Source: Sebastes aleutianus (lineage: Eukaryota > Chordata > Actinopteri > Perciformes > Sebastidae). From it: DNA of 64,000 bases. The position numbers were made by a program, and so were the translations under genes. The stretch is taken from positions 12,065,129 to 12,129,128 of the forward strand of contig CAKAKS010000032.1 of NCBI GenBank assembly GCA_916700875.1, given 5' to 3'. Shown here piece by piece: positions 39,310-51,600 of the stretch; position 1 is the first letter of the stretch, and each line of letters starts with the position of its first letter. The notes below the pieces were generated by a model. The model made no database searches. It was not told the origin of the DNA and saw only the letters and a program-made list of their open reading frames with translations.

Positions 39310-39520
39310 TACCATCATTTTTGTCTAGGCCAGTTTCATCAGTTTGTTTTTTAAAATGATTCTGTTGAACCACAATTCAAAAGCAACAGCTGATTTTCAT
39401 TAGTTAATTTTCAGTACATTTTTATTTATTATTACTTTTGTCAGTTTCAAGTTATTTCAGTGACCATTGTGGGTTTTTCTCTCTTTAACGGAACGTTACC
39501 AACAACTTTGCCTACGTCTG
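39310..39520 (-). repeat. Right terminal inverted repeat of the Tc1 element
   Basis: Partner of 37900-38110, same length. It is followed by TA at 39521-39522. Confidence 0.93.
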
Positions 39521-39522
39521 TA

Positions 39523-42188
39523 AGAATTATTAATGTCATATTATGGTAGAAAAAGAAAAGAGAATTAGTAAGTTTTCACTTCTCTTTATCTAATCAAGAA
39601 TTTCCCATGTGTGATATTTGTAAAGTAAAATTCCCCGCACAAATTCCACACCGTACTATGTTTCCCCAGAGACAGGGATCATCTGATTTGGTGCCTAGTA
39701 GTCCCATATGGGTCAGTATCTCTCTAATTTGGGGTTGATCATCTAATTACTTAACAAGTAGACAGAGTAGCAGATGTTTCAGGAGATTATTTTTTTTAAT
39801 CCTCTGAAATTGCACCACATAAAACAAAACATGGGGAGTAAATTCCCTAAATCACATAATATGACCAAATTTCAAGTTTGACACGAAGAACAAATGAGTG
39901 TAGAAAGTATACAGGGGGTGGGGGGCTAAAAGAGGTGATCAGTGATCAGGCTTCCTGATTTTATGCATCCTCCAGCTGTAAGGATAGATTCTGAGTCAGC
40001 CCGTTCATTTTAGACACAGATCACAACCAGATATCTCTCCGAATTCCACCAATCACATTATTGATCAGCGGCGGGGGCTGATGGATGACCGGGGCGGATG
40101 CACTGACAGGCGGGCACGTCCAATGGGGGAAGAGTTTTGCATCGCACCAGACCCTCAAACCAGACTACCTCCCCTCCATTCTTTTGATCAGAGTCATTTT
40201 GACAGTGATGCATAAGTCTCTGCAGCGCAGGGCTGGTTGGCTGGCAGGAAATGCCACAGATCCCCCGAGAGTAGAGGGATGGGGGATTAAATGGAGAAAG
40301 GCACCCCCTTAAAAAAGGAGTAAAAAGGAAATCGATGTTTCCTCCCTCTGCGGACAGAGAGAGCTGTTTAAGGATGCTGCCACTCTTGAGTTTTCTGTGG
40401 GCTTTTCTCTTCAAAAGAAGCTTTTTTGTTTTGTGTTTAAACTCTTGTTTTGTCTCAGTTTAGCCCGGTCTGTCCCTCACCTGCAATAGACTGAAGTCCT
40501 ATGCGGAGGTTAAATCGAAACAAATCATCACTATCATCCCCTGTGCTGTCTTTGCCTCCCCTCCCCATCCCCTCCTTCCGGCTCTAACTTCCTTTCTTTA
40601 TTTCTTGCCACTTCTATCAAGGAGAAGTGAATGGCACGCGTTTCATCTCTCCAAAGCGACGGTGGGCCTGAAACACCACAGAGGCAGCGCTGGCTAACAT
40701 TGAACTGGATTGGGTAGAATAAATACAAAGGCAAAGAGGGAAAAAGAAAGCAGCTGGGGAAACACAAAAGGATGGAGCTGCAGATGGGAACTAACCTTGC
40801 CTGGGTTTCTCTGATGTTCCTTTACACACACACACACACACACACCTCCACCGCACCCATTACTGTCAACCCCTCTTTCTCTCTCTCTCTCTTTCTTTCT
40901 CAAGTCATCCTTTTATTCGTCATGTTCAGAGGACAGCACCAAAGCGTCTGAGGAATGGGAGGTTACAGTGTATTAAAGGAAATGTTGTTTCACAAAAATG
41001 GTCATTGCCCTTTCAGCAGGAAATACAGAGGCTATGCAGCTACTGCACTTCAAAGCTGCCCAGAAAACTTCCCGTGAAACGACTTTGATTGTCTGCATCT
41101 AAAGGGGGACAAGCGGGGGATTTTCCCACTAGTGTCTCAGCGCACTCTTTCTCACGTTGTTCTTGGCTGTTGTGCTTTCTTGCCATATAAAAGGAATCGA
41201 GTATGACTTTAATAGCTCTCATGGAAAAATTGCAGACAGGAAAAAAACATGTTGCTCTGCAATCATGTAGGAAATCCACAATTTTGGAAGGAAATTGGAG
41301 CATTGCATTTGAAGAATTCATTCCTACATTTACAAAAAATATCTGATACATTTTGGCAAATCCACAGACTGCACCAATCCACCACTTGCCGGCATGAAAA
41401 ATCTAATTAATTATTGACATTAGTGATCTTGAACCCTCGAATCTCGCTTACAAAGCAGCAACACTGAAGAGGATGTCATTATTCATGTTTTTAAAATGGC
41501 GAGCAATTAACATTTGATAACATTTGAGAATAAATGGCGTCCTGGAATGAAACCCGTCATTCATGTATCAGTTTTTGTGCCATTAAAAGTCCTTTACTGA
41601 CCCATTTTGATGAAAGATATCACATAGAAATAATGTGCTGGAGGCAAATAGACTGAGGAAGCCAGTACGTGCAAATTAGCGAGGAGAAGGGGCAGCGGAG
41701 AGGAGGAGGAGGAGGACAGGGAGCATTAGAGGGAACCAGAGAGAAGTTAGACTGGTTTGTTTGGACGTGTTAGTTTGAAGTGAAGAGGCTGCAGTCTGGT
41801 GGACTGTCTCCCTGACGCACACGTACACACACATACATCCAACCCCACTCACAACCTCTCTTCAACCCCCACCCCCCTCGCTCCTCCAATGGCCCTGTCG
41901 GTGTGCCAGGGCGGGTGATTACCGACGCTCTCCCCCAATTATGGGCTGATTATTCCGCCGCGCTCTAATTGACTGGGGAGATATGCAAATGGCTGTCATT
42001 TGGGATGATAAAGGATGCGGGTGCTGGATGCCCCCTGCATTATTTAGCCTCGGCTGTACGCAGCGTGAAGGATGTGGCGTGCGCTTTAATTGCTGAGGAG
42101 AGAGAGGTTAAGCTGAACGAGCAGCTGAATTAGAAATGAGGAATTTGGGCCCTTTATTTATTTCTTTATTTTGCTCCTCTCCTCTCCT

Positions 42189-42255
<67 letters not shown>

Positions 42256-43945
42256 TATATATACACACTCTTGCACACTCTATGTCATGCGTCATTTTTT
42301 TTGTTCTCTCTTGGGTGAGTGGAGAGGTGAGGAGGGGGGGGGGGGGGTTGGTGGATGGCAGGATGTCATGCTGGAATGCCATAAATAAAAACATTAGCGG
42401 AACCAATACGTGCAGAACAAATAGGGTGAGTGTGTGTTGGCGGTGAGCGGTCGGCTTGTGCATTAAAAACTGAAGTGTGAAGAACCTTTGCGGACTAATG
42501 AAAAAAAAAAAGTTTCAACAGCTCAAACAATAAGCAGGCTCGGCCTGTCTCCGCTGCCTCTGTAAGGCTGCCGTTTGAAATGAAAGCAAATTTAAATACA
42601 CACTTCTAGGCGGAATACCAATGACCCAACTCAACCGTGTGAAAGGTCGGACTCGTGGGCGGGTGGAGAGTTTGTGGCGTCTTCGACTTCAATACCTGGC
42701 CACACAAAGAGGGCCAACCTTCATCTTTATTTAGCCACTTAAAGGATGTTGTTTGAGTCACTTTGCCATCATTGTTGTTGGTGTTGAAAACAGTGCACTG
42801 GCTAAGTACTCCTAGCTGCTCCAGCTTGGCATATTATCAGGGGGAATCGGAGTGAAACTCAACACTAATCCCTCCGGTTTGGAGACAGCAGCGCCAGATT
42901 TGGGCGTCTTTAACAGCTTAGGGGTAATAGGGCCTCAAATGTCCCTTTCAATGTGGCCCGCCCCATATCTCCACATTATGAGAGGCTTAAGAGCCGGGGC
43001 AGTTATCACTCTGTGAGCCCCCTATCTTACAACAAGCAATAATCGCTAAGGCGTCAAAGTCACTGTAAGCATTATCACCAGATTTAATGAATCTATTGGA
43101 ATCCTGAGTCAGGTGTCCACGTGGCGGTTTGACCCTCACGCCTGACTCCAGGACCGCTGGAGTTTTTTTTTCCGCTCAGTGCCGGTGGTGGAAAAACAAG
43201 AGAGAGCTTTCTTTTCCCTCTTATCGAGATGCCGCAGTATTATCAAGAGATTGTCTGGGCTTTGTGAAGTGTGCATAAGCAGAATTGAAAAGAAAGGCAC
43301 AATTGCTTTTCAGTGCTGCTGTGGCTCTCCTCTCCTCTGCACAACTTTTGGGAAGCCCTGAACAGTTTGTTCTTCGGCTGCTTTTGTTCCGGATAACAAA
43401 AAACAGAGACAGAGCAAAAAAAAAAAAGGCTGTCTTCAACAATGTAGCCTTCCAAATAGTGCGGAGTGTTTTTCAACTCACAAAATAGTTCCTCTGTAAT
43501 CATGAACCGCTGTTTGTTCAAACCAGGATTTTGCTCACTAATATGAACACCGTCTACATGCAATTATTTCTTTGCGCAGTATACAGCAACTGTTCATTTT
43601 TTTGCTTACACAGGATGTGTAGCGTGAGCAGCACATTAGCAGGGGATTGATTCCTGCTCAGATCACCTACAGTAAAGAAACGTGTACTCCTAAAGCACTG
43701 TAAAGGCCTCTGTGGGCTTAAAACAAATGAAAATTGTTTGATTGGCCAGCTGTGTGATATACTGCAAGGTTTGAACTTCCATCTCAAACTCAAACCATCA
43801 CACAAACACCTTCCATCTCTTTTGCTGTGTACAAATGCAACACTATGCATGTCTTCAAGAAGAGACCCAAGAGATTTAAAAGTGCACGCCTATTTGTACC
43901 AGGTATTGCAACTGCTGCCATTGCAGGGTCACTACATGTATGTTA
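39523..43945. other. Intron without recognised gene; possible conserved noncoding blocks
   Basis: Contains a CA tract at 40826-40846, (CT)n at 42193-42246 and a G-run at 42334-42347. 41390-41620 and 41890-42140 are non-repetitive, with TAATTA/TAATT and ATATGCAAAT motifs of the kind common in enhancers. Function unproven. Confidence 0.5.
42193..42246. repeat. (CT)n microsatellite, about 27 units
   Basis: Uninterrupted CT tract followed by a short CA and TA run. Confidence 0.95.
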
Positions 43946-44720
43946 CATCCATAGACGATGTAGAAGAAGTGGACGTAGTCACTGTGACGTTACCCATTGG
44001 TTTGTGGGTTGACGTTATGAAGCCTTGAGTTTGGCATTTTGGGCTTAATTTAAGTTAAGGGCTATTCAAGTGTTCATACTGGGAAGTTCATTTACCTAAA
44101 AAAAAAATTATCTGCTGATTTATGGACGTTCTTTTTCCCATTGTAAGTCTATGGGAAAAAGTATTTTTGGGCCCAACGGCATCACGTGACGGACACCAAA
44201 GCCGTAGTACCGCCGTTTGGCCACTACGAAAATTTGCTTCAAAGCCTGGCGCTCTTCCTGGGGACTTGGAAGTGACTCGAGAGGGTGGAGCTAAGTACAA
44301 CCGAACGCTGAATAAGACATTTTTAGGCGACCCAAAATATTAGAATTAACTTTCATGAACTGAAAACACACTGTGAAAGGGTTAAAGTTCAAAGACGAAA
44401 ACACAGACAACACTCAGACCGTACAACACCGTCGTAGCGACCTGTCAATCACATGGTAGCCACGCCCTAAAGCATACCCTGCTTTATGGTCTATTTGACT
44501 CTAAATGGGACCATAATTTATTAAACGAACATCATGCTGTATTGAAGAAGAGTTGAAAGTAGCGATTGAGACCATAAACTCATTTTTATAATGTTTACTG
44601 AGGTAATAAAACAAGTGAGAAGTCGGGTCATTTCCTCATAGACCTCTATACAAGAATGCAAGTTTAAGGCACTTCTGCATTGGGTTCACTTTTCAAAACT
44701 GGAGCCTGCCCACTGGTTAC
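43946..44720 (+). repeat. Three-copy dispersed family, copy C (longest)
   Basis: Collinear with the reverse complement of 34551-35179, with an extra block of about 230 bp at 44045-44275. It carries GTGGACGTAGTCACTGTGAC, TTAACTTTCATGAACTGAAA, GGTAGCCACGCCCTAAAG and ATTTATTAAACGAACATCAT. No gene. Confidence 0.85.
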
Positions 44721-46324
44721 ATCTCTAACTTGGTTCTTCTCACCTTTGGCAGTCTTGACTAGACTTAAGTGAGAGACAATTAAATGTAGGCACTTGAAAC
44801 TTTCAGCCTCCAAGCTTGTGGCGCAACTCACATGTTCATGGGTTGGCGTGCTAGCATAATTGAGTGCCTGCTGGGTGCTAGCCTAAAGCCCGCATGGGTT
44901 TCTGGCGAGCCTGAGGCATGCCAAACATCTCCCCTTGGTTTGCAAAGAGTGCCCTTGCCTGTATTTGGAGTCTCTGTAAGTGAAATCCTCAGTGAGGAGA
45001 GGAGGCACAAGGCAAAGACCCTCAGGAGGTGGCAGAGACTCTGCTTGAGAACTCTTATCTCCACACACACGGGCTCATACATATACATATCCCAGTTTGC
45101 ACACAAACACACACATTATCTAGTGAAGACATACCCCAAGTCAAGGCATGTTCGCACATTCCAACATACAATTATTAAAGCGGTGTGGCACTGTGCGTTG
45201 GCAAGCACATTTCGATCAGCGCTTTATAGTGTGGCGCTTAAATCGTCATAATTTCTATCAATTCTCATCATCATCGCCAATTATCATCATCATTCCAGCC
45301 TTGGTAGACATTCCAGCTGATTGACATCAAAAAAGAAATGAGTGTTGTGTTAAATCTCCCTCCTCTAAGTCTCTCTCTCCTTCTCAGTTCTCTTCTTCTT
45401 TCTGTACTTAATAGCACTTAGTGAAGGGAATTACAGTTGGCGCTCTACATGGGGCATCGCATTAAAACCCTCTTTCACACATACACACTCGTGCACGTTC
45501 AGCAGTCCATTTGGATTCATTTGCATGGCATTTCATTTGGATTTTGCCTCAATCGACGGTTAGGGGGGGAGGATAAAAAAACATCTTTTGTGTAATAGCA
45601 TTTCCTCTTAGTCTCCAGTGCGCCATAAAGATAGAAAACACAGCGGCCGGAGCCGATAAATGAGTGCAGCGCTGCCATGAGCAGACCTGTCCCTCAGGCC
45701 TACAAACGATAGCTGTTTGAGTTAATTACAGTTTACATCATCATATTTACCCAGAGAAGAGAAACAGAGATTAAAACTCCCCCCTGAGCCCACTGAGGTG
45801 TTATTTCTGTATATACTGTACCACTGTGAAGTGGACTATAATCGTCGCTATGTGTAACATTATAATGGATTTTACTCTTGACCTGTGAAAACACAGTTCC
45901 TATATGGATACGTATACCCACATCGATAAAAACATCAATACCGCGAGGACGTGTATATAGAAAAATAGCATTAAAGGATAAGGCCACATTCTTTCATGTC
46001 TTACAACAGTACTGACCTGCCTGAATGTACATTGAAAGAGTTTTTGTGCGTTGTAATTGTTCTCCTCTACATACTGGCCTTGAAGAGATCCTCTCTTAAT
46101 GCAGTTTCATTGTAAGAGATGGAGAATAAAAAACCACAGTCTTTGTTCTGTTTAAATATGAATTCTGAAGTTCAGCCGAAACTAATATGAGGCTTCAGCA
46201 GTCTGACTTTTACTGCAATATTTCCTGGAGGGATGGTAACACAAAGGAGATTTTATGCTCAAGACTGTAACTGTTTGAAAATACCCACTTGTTGCTAACA
46301 CAAGCTTATGTCTGAATCACATTT
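44721..46324. other. Intron without recognised gene
   Basis: No repeats of note beyond short CA patches near 45062 and 45102. Frames at 44828-45251 overlap on both strands and look compositional. Confidence 0.5.
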
Positions 46325-46940
46325 AAGGTCTTTGCACACCAAGTCCGTCTTTTTCGTATGCGTTTTTTAAATCCGTCATCTGACAAAAAAACAATACGCA
46401 CAGAAACCTTGCTTACTGAGTCCGATGTGTTTTGTTATTCTATTATTTGCAAAAAATACGCAATACAAGACAAAAGTGAACTAATAACGTGGGTGCAATG
46501 GATAGCGCTAGTGAATGAATGACCACCTAGAGCACAATTACTACTGTCTCATCTTTGGTACATCCTTTGTTTTGAAACCATCCCAGATTCCAAGCTGTTC
46601 TGTGATCACCTGCCACAATTGAATTCTGCATCTCTGTATTCTTTAATTTCTTTTATTGTAAAGTGCTTTGTGCTTGGAGACGAAGTGAATGTTTATTATG
46701 CCAGTATGGATGATGGCGTTTGCACGGACGGTGGCACTGAGTGGTCAAACAACCCTCTTTTGTCTTTTGACGGATGTGAAAAAAACGCAGAATATCAAAC
46801 CTGTTCTGAAAACTTAAATGACGGATGAAAGTGTTGGAGTCGGTTTGTAAATGTGATTGACACAACGTGAGTATGTCTTTTTTTTTTTTAATGTGCGACA
46901 ATTTCGGACAAAAAATACAGACTTGCTGTGCAGCGACCTT
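46325..46940. mobile_element. TIR-bounded MITE, about 616 bp
   Basis: The left end AAGGTCTTTGCACACCAAGTC and the right-end reverse complement AAGGTCGCTGCACAGCAAGTC differ at a few positions. Further in, GTCCGTCTTTTTCGTATGCG is matched imperfectly. A (T)10 run sits near the right end. No transposase frame. Confidence 0.75.
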
Positions 46941-47399
46941 TAGAATGGAGAGGAGGAGCAATTACAGCAACCAATAACTCTTTCGATGTACATAATATGA
47001 AAAAAGATGAACCTATCCTTTAATATAGACTTTGCTTATTTTTTGTGCTCATATTTATTCAGCACATCTATACATTTACACATTTATACAGCACATGCAT
47101 TTGCCTAGAGAGATTTTAGGATGACGGGCCGCCTAGACACCTTCCCTGCTGCTCTGCCAACTACTATGAGCTTATGTGGGGTCTGGTGTCCAGCCGGAGG
47201 TGTTGGCAGGTGGTGGTGGGGGGGCATGGTAGCTTCAGCTAAAATACTAACCTCCTACTGAGACCTCCTATTCCATCCATTTTGCAATGAGACTGCAGGA
47301 TGTTTAAGTTCCAGAAAATTCCTCTTGGGTTAACTTGGAGTTGTGCAGCAAGCATACTGAGCACCACTGAGCTTGCACTCTTCTGTTTTTTATTTTATT

Positions 47400-47770
47400 T
47401 AAAGGGTCACTTCACCCAAATTATAAAAAAGACACATGTTCTCACTTATCGCTAGTGCTATCTAGCCACGCAGATACTTTGGCTTTACTTGCCCAGGTTT
47501 TTGAGATATCCGTCTCTGTGATTTCTGCAGCCAGACATTTCATCGGTGGTGCCCACAGTATTGAAAAATTACATTTTAAAAATTCAACAGCAACATGGAT
47601 TGTCCAGAAACAGAAATAGTCCCCATGAAAACTGTTGTCGACAGCTGTTCTGTGATTATTCAGAGTAATAGGGACACTGTTTTTGAAAGATGTCGCTTTT
47701 GAATTTTTCAAATGTAATTTTTCGATGCTGTGAGCACAGCAAACGAATTCCTCTCACCGAGGCAGAAATC
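47400..47770 (+). repeat. Dispersed repeat related to 25952-26150
   Basis: It begins TTAAAGGGTCACTTCACCC and shares the GAAATAGTCCCCATGAAAA and GTGATTATTCAGAGT blocks with the other copy. Longer than that copy. No gene. Confidence 0.7.
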
Positions 47771-47830
47771 TTATGACTTGGACAAATAAAACCAACCGAG
47801 GTGATGTAACTATTTGCTATTAGCATGGAA

Positions 47831-48070
47831 GGAGGTCGTGTTGCTCTGGCTCTACCTATCTGGCGTGGAGAGGAGGTTGTGTTTCTTGGGCTTTATCTGG
47901 TTGGCGTCGAGAGGCGGTCGTGTTGCTCTGGCTCTACCTGTTTGGCGTCGAGAGGAGGTTGTGTTGCTCTGCCTCTATCTGTTTGGCGTCGAGAGGAGGT
48001 CGTGTTGCTCTGGCTCTACCTGTTTGGCGTCGAGAGGAGGTCGTGTTGCTCTGGCTCTATCTCTTTGGTG
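47831..48070 (+). repeat. 41-bp minisatellite, about 6 units
   Basis: Units start with GGAGGTCGTGTTGCTCTGGC and end GGCGTCGAGA. Starts fall every 41 bp from 47831 to 48036, giving five full units and a partial sixth. Because 41 is not a multiple of three, the repeat reads open in all three forward frames and yields related but different peptides. There are no spacers, so it is not CRISPR-like. Confidence 0.92.
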
Positions 48071-48430
48071 ACGCCGGGAAGCTGCTTGACATCCTCCTGG
48101 ATCCACCTTCTCTCATATGTTCACATTATATGTATTATTTTTTGTCATGTGGAATGTCTATGTTGTATTTTCATTATGTTGTTACACTGTACACACTACA
48201 TCTGTTCACATCTGTACATCCTGGAAGGGGGATCCCTCCACTGTTGCTCTTCCGCAGGTTTCTTCCATTTTTTCCTCGTTAAGGGAGTGTTTTTGGTTAA
48301 GTTTTTCCTTATTCGATGTGAGGGTAATACTGTAAAGGACAGAGGGTGTCGTATCCTGTACAGATTGTAAAGCCCCCTCAGGCAAATTTGTGATTTTGGG
48401 CTATACAAATAAAATTGACTTGACTTGACT
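47831..48430 (+). mobile_element. Non-LTR retroelement remnant with L2-like 3' tail
   Basis: After the minisatellite, the sequence holds GGGATCCCTCCACTGTTGCT, GTTTCTTCCATTTTTTCCTC and ATTCGATGTGAGGG, then GATTGTAAAGCCCCCTCAGG and GGGCTATACAAATAAAATTG, closing with a (TTGAC)n tail at 48416-48430. I recognise this as a common teleost L2/SINE-like 3' end. The short target-primed tail marks the 3' end. No reverse transcriptase is left. Confidence 0.75.
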
Positions 48431-49207
48431 ATTAGTACATTTTTGGTTATTTTGTAGTAAAAAAAAATTGTACCATTTCCCATGCACTAGTAAGAACACG
48501 GTAATTCTATTTTCTATTTTCCTCTGGCAGAGGTAGTTGTCAGCTGACGTTTTTCATAGATGAAACCTATCACTCAAGTGTCGAGGTGAATAATTGCTGT
48601 CAAGTTGTAAAATCTGTAATGCAAAGTCTATCTTTTGGTTTTGTGCAGTTTCACGCCATAAGGCAGGTTGTTTTTGAGTGATACCTACGGCTCACAGTGC
48701 TCAGTTGCTATGTTTGAGTTTCAGGCTCTAGTTAGCTGGCTAGCCATCTGGTGCAGAGCCCTCAGCCATACTATCCCTCTGACTGGGGCAGATAGAAAAA
48801 TAGATACTCGATGTGACTGTGTGTGTGTGTGTGAGAAAGAGAGAGAGAGAGTTAAGTAGCTAGTTTCTCCAGTCGCTCTCCTTTCCTGTAGCCCACAGGA
48901 AGCGGTGGCCATTGGCTCCTCCCTGTCTAGACAGCGAACCACTTTCGCACACACACACTCTCTCAAACACTCACACACACGCTCGGTGCCTTCTACCATA
49001 GCAACTTTGATTAATTCCCAGTGTGCGCGGTGAGAGGAGACAACATCAGCACCATGGTCAGGGGAAAAAGGCCCACAGTCTGCTGGATGTGACAGCTCCC
49101 TGCTTCACACTGATGCCTTATACCCTGCTGGGGTGTGTGTGTGTGTAAGTGTGTGAGGGTCTGGAGAGCGAGAGCGGGTCAGTAGTATGAGTGAGGGACG
49201 GGATGGG

Positions 49208-49251
<44 letters not shown>

Positions 49252-51153
49252 CTTCATCTGTCCCCTCGGCCGCATCAGTGCTCAAGCATGTCTCGCTCTG
49301 ACAGCCCAGCAGCCTGTGTGCCTGTCACACACACGCACACACAAACAGAGGCACACTAAACGAGAGAGCGCAGGCAGACGCCAACACCAGCGAGGTGAAG
49401 GGTCACGAGCGACTGCCTCCCCAATGTTGTGTGAAATGCGTAGATGGCAGTCTCGGCCCATTATGCGCGTATATATGCGACTGTATGTGTGTCTGTCTTG
49501 AGGCGGGCGGGGGGGCATCTCAAAGTAACTGGTTATTATCACCTCAATATTTTTCTTATTATGACAATTACATGCTCCAGGAGCGAATTAAGCGATACAG
49601 GACGCCAAGCGGGAGTGGTTGACAGCTATTTGGAGACTCAATGCACAGAGCAATTTGCAGCCCCGAGCCAAACAAATTGGATTTGGGCCACTTTGGATTG
49701 GGGCCCCAGATTGTTGGGCGTTTGGATCCTCCGACCGCATGCCTGCCTGGCTGGTTAGCTGGCTGGCTGGCTGGCTGCGATTCTTTACACATGACTATGT
49801 AGCAGACAGTTAGCCAGGTACCACAATGCTCCATGGCCCTTGACAACGATTAAACGTACCTGTGGAGGAAGGTGTATGTGTAGATAAATGCATTACACTG
49901 TAGGTGCATTGTGAAATGACTATTTTTACGGTAGTGTTTCAGCACCCATAAGTTGTAACTATGAGTTTATTGGGTATTTACAATTTACATTTTTATAGTC
50001 TACGGGTGTTAAGCTTTCCCACCCTTTCATGTTAGTACAGTGCTGCTACTTTTTTTTGGTCTTGGGCCACACAGCTGTGCTCAAGTGTGTGTATAATCCA
50101 AATGAGCCTAACAGCCTCTAAACGAATTACTGGTACACATTTTCCCACCCCTAAACTGCCACTGGAAAAGCTGGCAACAGCACCCAATTAGGTGAAATGC
50201 AATTATTCCCATCCATTCACACAATTAGCCCTTGGGTTAACAACCTAGCTGTACATCGGGCTAGCTCTTGGTGTTTTGGAAAAAGCCATCGCCATGGTTA
50301 CGCCGGCTCTCATGGTAAAAACCCCGCCGTGTCAAATGGCACGCACCCGGGGCGGCGGGGCGGTTTGCAAAATAACATTCAGCCCGATTGGTTGAGGCAG
50401 CGCATTACATCACTCAGCTCAGAGTACTGGGTGACTTGATTGGCTGAGACAGGGAGTGGTACCACGGGTGAGAAGGAGAGAGAGAGAAAGAGGAAGAGCG
50501 AGCGGAAAGCGAGTGCCCCATGTGCTCAGTCGAGCGAGGGTAGATAATGCCAGGCGACAGACTGGCAGGCTGGCAGAGCGGGTGGGCACTCACAGCGGCA
50601 TGATGGAAAACAAAGGCTTTGTGTGTCACCGCCGAGATCGCATTAACCAAAACAAGCAGCCATGGACCGACTGCCACACTGACTGGGTTGTCTGTTCCAC
50701 AGGCTAAGCCACGCATGGATAGAGAGACATGGGGGACGTCTGTCTCACTTTTTATATGAAATAACAAGGTGCTATGGTAATGAGATAAAGTTTGCCACTG
50801 TTGACATTGGATTGACTGTGTGACAGAGCTGCATAAATTCAAAACAAATGCCATATTTGTAGTCACAGCCGATGCATTCAAGACATGCAGGGATTCGCAG
50901 ACATTTCTAGTATTCTAGTATGTTTGGACCTTTTGCCAATATTCATTATCTTTTAATTTGATGCTTCCAGTAACATACTACCACATTACACCAGCATCCT
51001 TGCACCATGCTTAGAAATCTGAAGAAATTATTACGTTGAATCTTTTTTAAAATGTATTTATTTACCACAGGTGGATACCAGAAGTATTTACAAAAGTGTT
51101 TGCAGCAAAATAGAGGAAGTACAACAACAACAACAACAACAAAAAAGTAAACT
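48431..51153. other. Intron without recognised gene; TG/CA tracts
   Basis: TG tracts lie at 48819-48833 and 49210-49249, short CA tracts near 48951 and 49328, and a (CAA)n tract at 51121-51142. 50330-50360 is GC-rich. No supported gene. Confidence 0.5.
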
Positions 51154-51600
51154 AGGGATGCACCAATCCGACTTTTTCTGTCCCGATAGTGATACCTGGG
51201 CTTTGGGTATCAGCCAATACCGAGAACCAATCAGATACCAGTGTTTAATTAATGAGCTGCATGCCTCACTGTGTAGAAGTGACAGGGATCATTCTTTTAT
51301 GTGTAAGGAAACATCAGGCTTGACTTAAACATTGCTTTCCTAACATTGTAAAACAAAACATAAATAAATACAGATATAAATTTACTGAATTGATATTTAT
51401 TATTAAAATAATAAATTGTACACCAGCAACATCTTCAAAATTTCCAGGAATTACAATTCAAGTGTAAACCTTTTAATGCTGCAACAAATTGGTCAAAACT
51501 TAAACAGGAATGAAATTCCAGTATATGATGTATATAGTATATAAACGTAGAATTGAATTGAGTAGATCGGCCCCATTGTCACCGATACCAGATCCAGCTA
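51154..51600. mobile_element. Degraded hAT-like element
   Basis: The left end TAGGGATGCACCAATCCGAC, followed by TCCCGATAGTGATACC, is the form I know from fish hAT elements. The right end is worn: its reverse complement carries GGATCTGGTATCGGTGACAA. No clear 8-bp duplication. The interior is AT-rich and has no frame. Confidence 0.65.

Larger units (their letters stand above)
37900..39520 (-). mobile_element. Tc1/mariner DNA transposon, complete ends, about 1.6 kb
   Basis: Both ends begin CAGACGTAGGCAAAGTTG and are flanked by TA (37898-37899 and 39521-39522), the target duplication expected for Tc1/mariner. The inverted repeats are long, 37900-38110 and 39310-39520, 211 bp each. I count about nine mismatches between them by eye, so the copy is fairly young. 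Long inverted repeats of about 200 bp are typical of the IR/DR group of fish Tc1 elements. The inside holds one transposase gene on the minus strand, broken by a frameshift. It lies in the presumed arid1b intron, in antisense orientation to the gene. Confidence 0.95.

Noticed and set aside
44828..45251. Overlapping 94- and 139-residue frames on opposite strands
   Set aside because: No recognised motif, no splice signals checked out, and no sign of codon constraint.
47831..48070. CRISPR-like direct repeat array
   Set aside because: The 41-bp units are head to tail with no spacers, in a vertebrate retroelement.
47825..48370. 181-residue protein with repeats
   Set aside because: The open frame comes from the 41-bp minisatellite and continues into retroelement 3' sequence.
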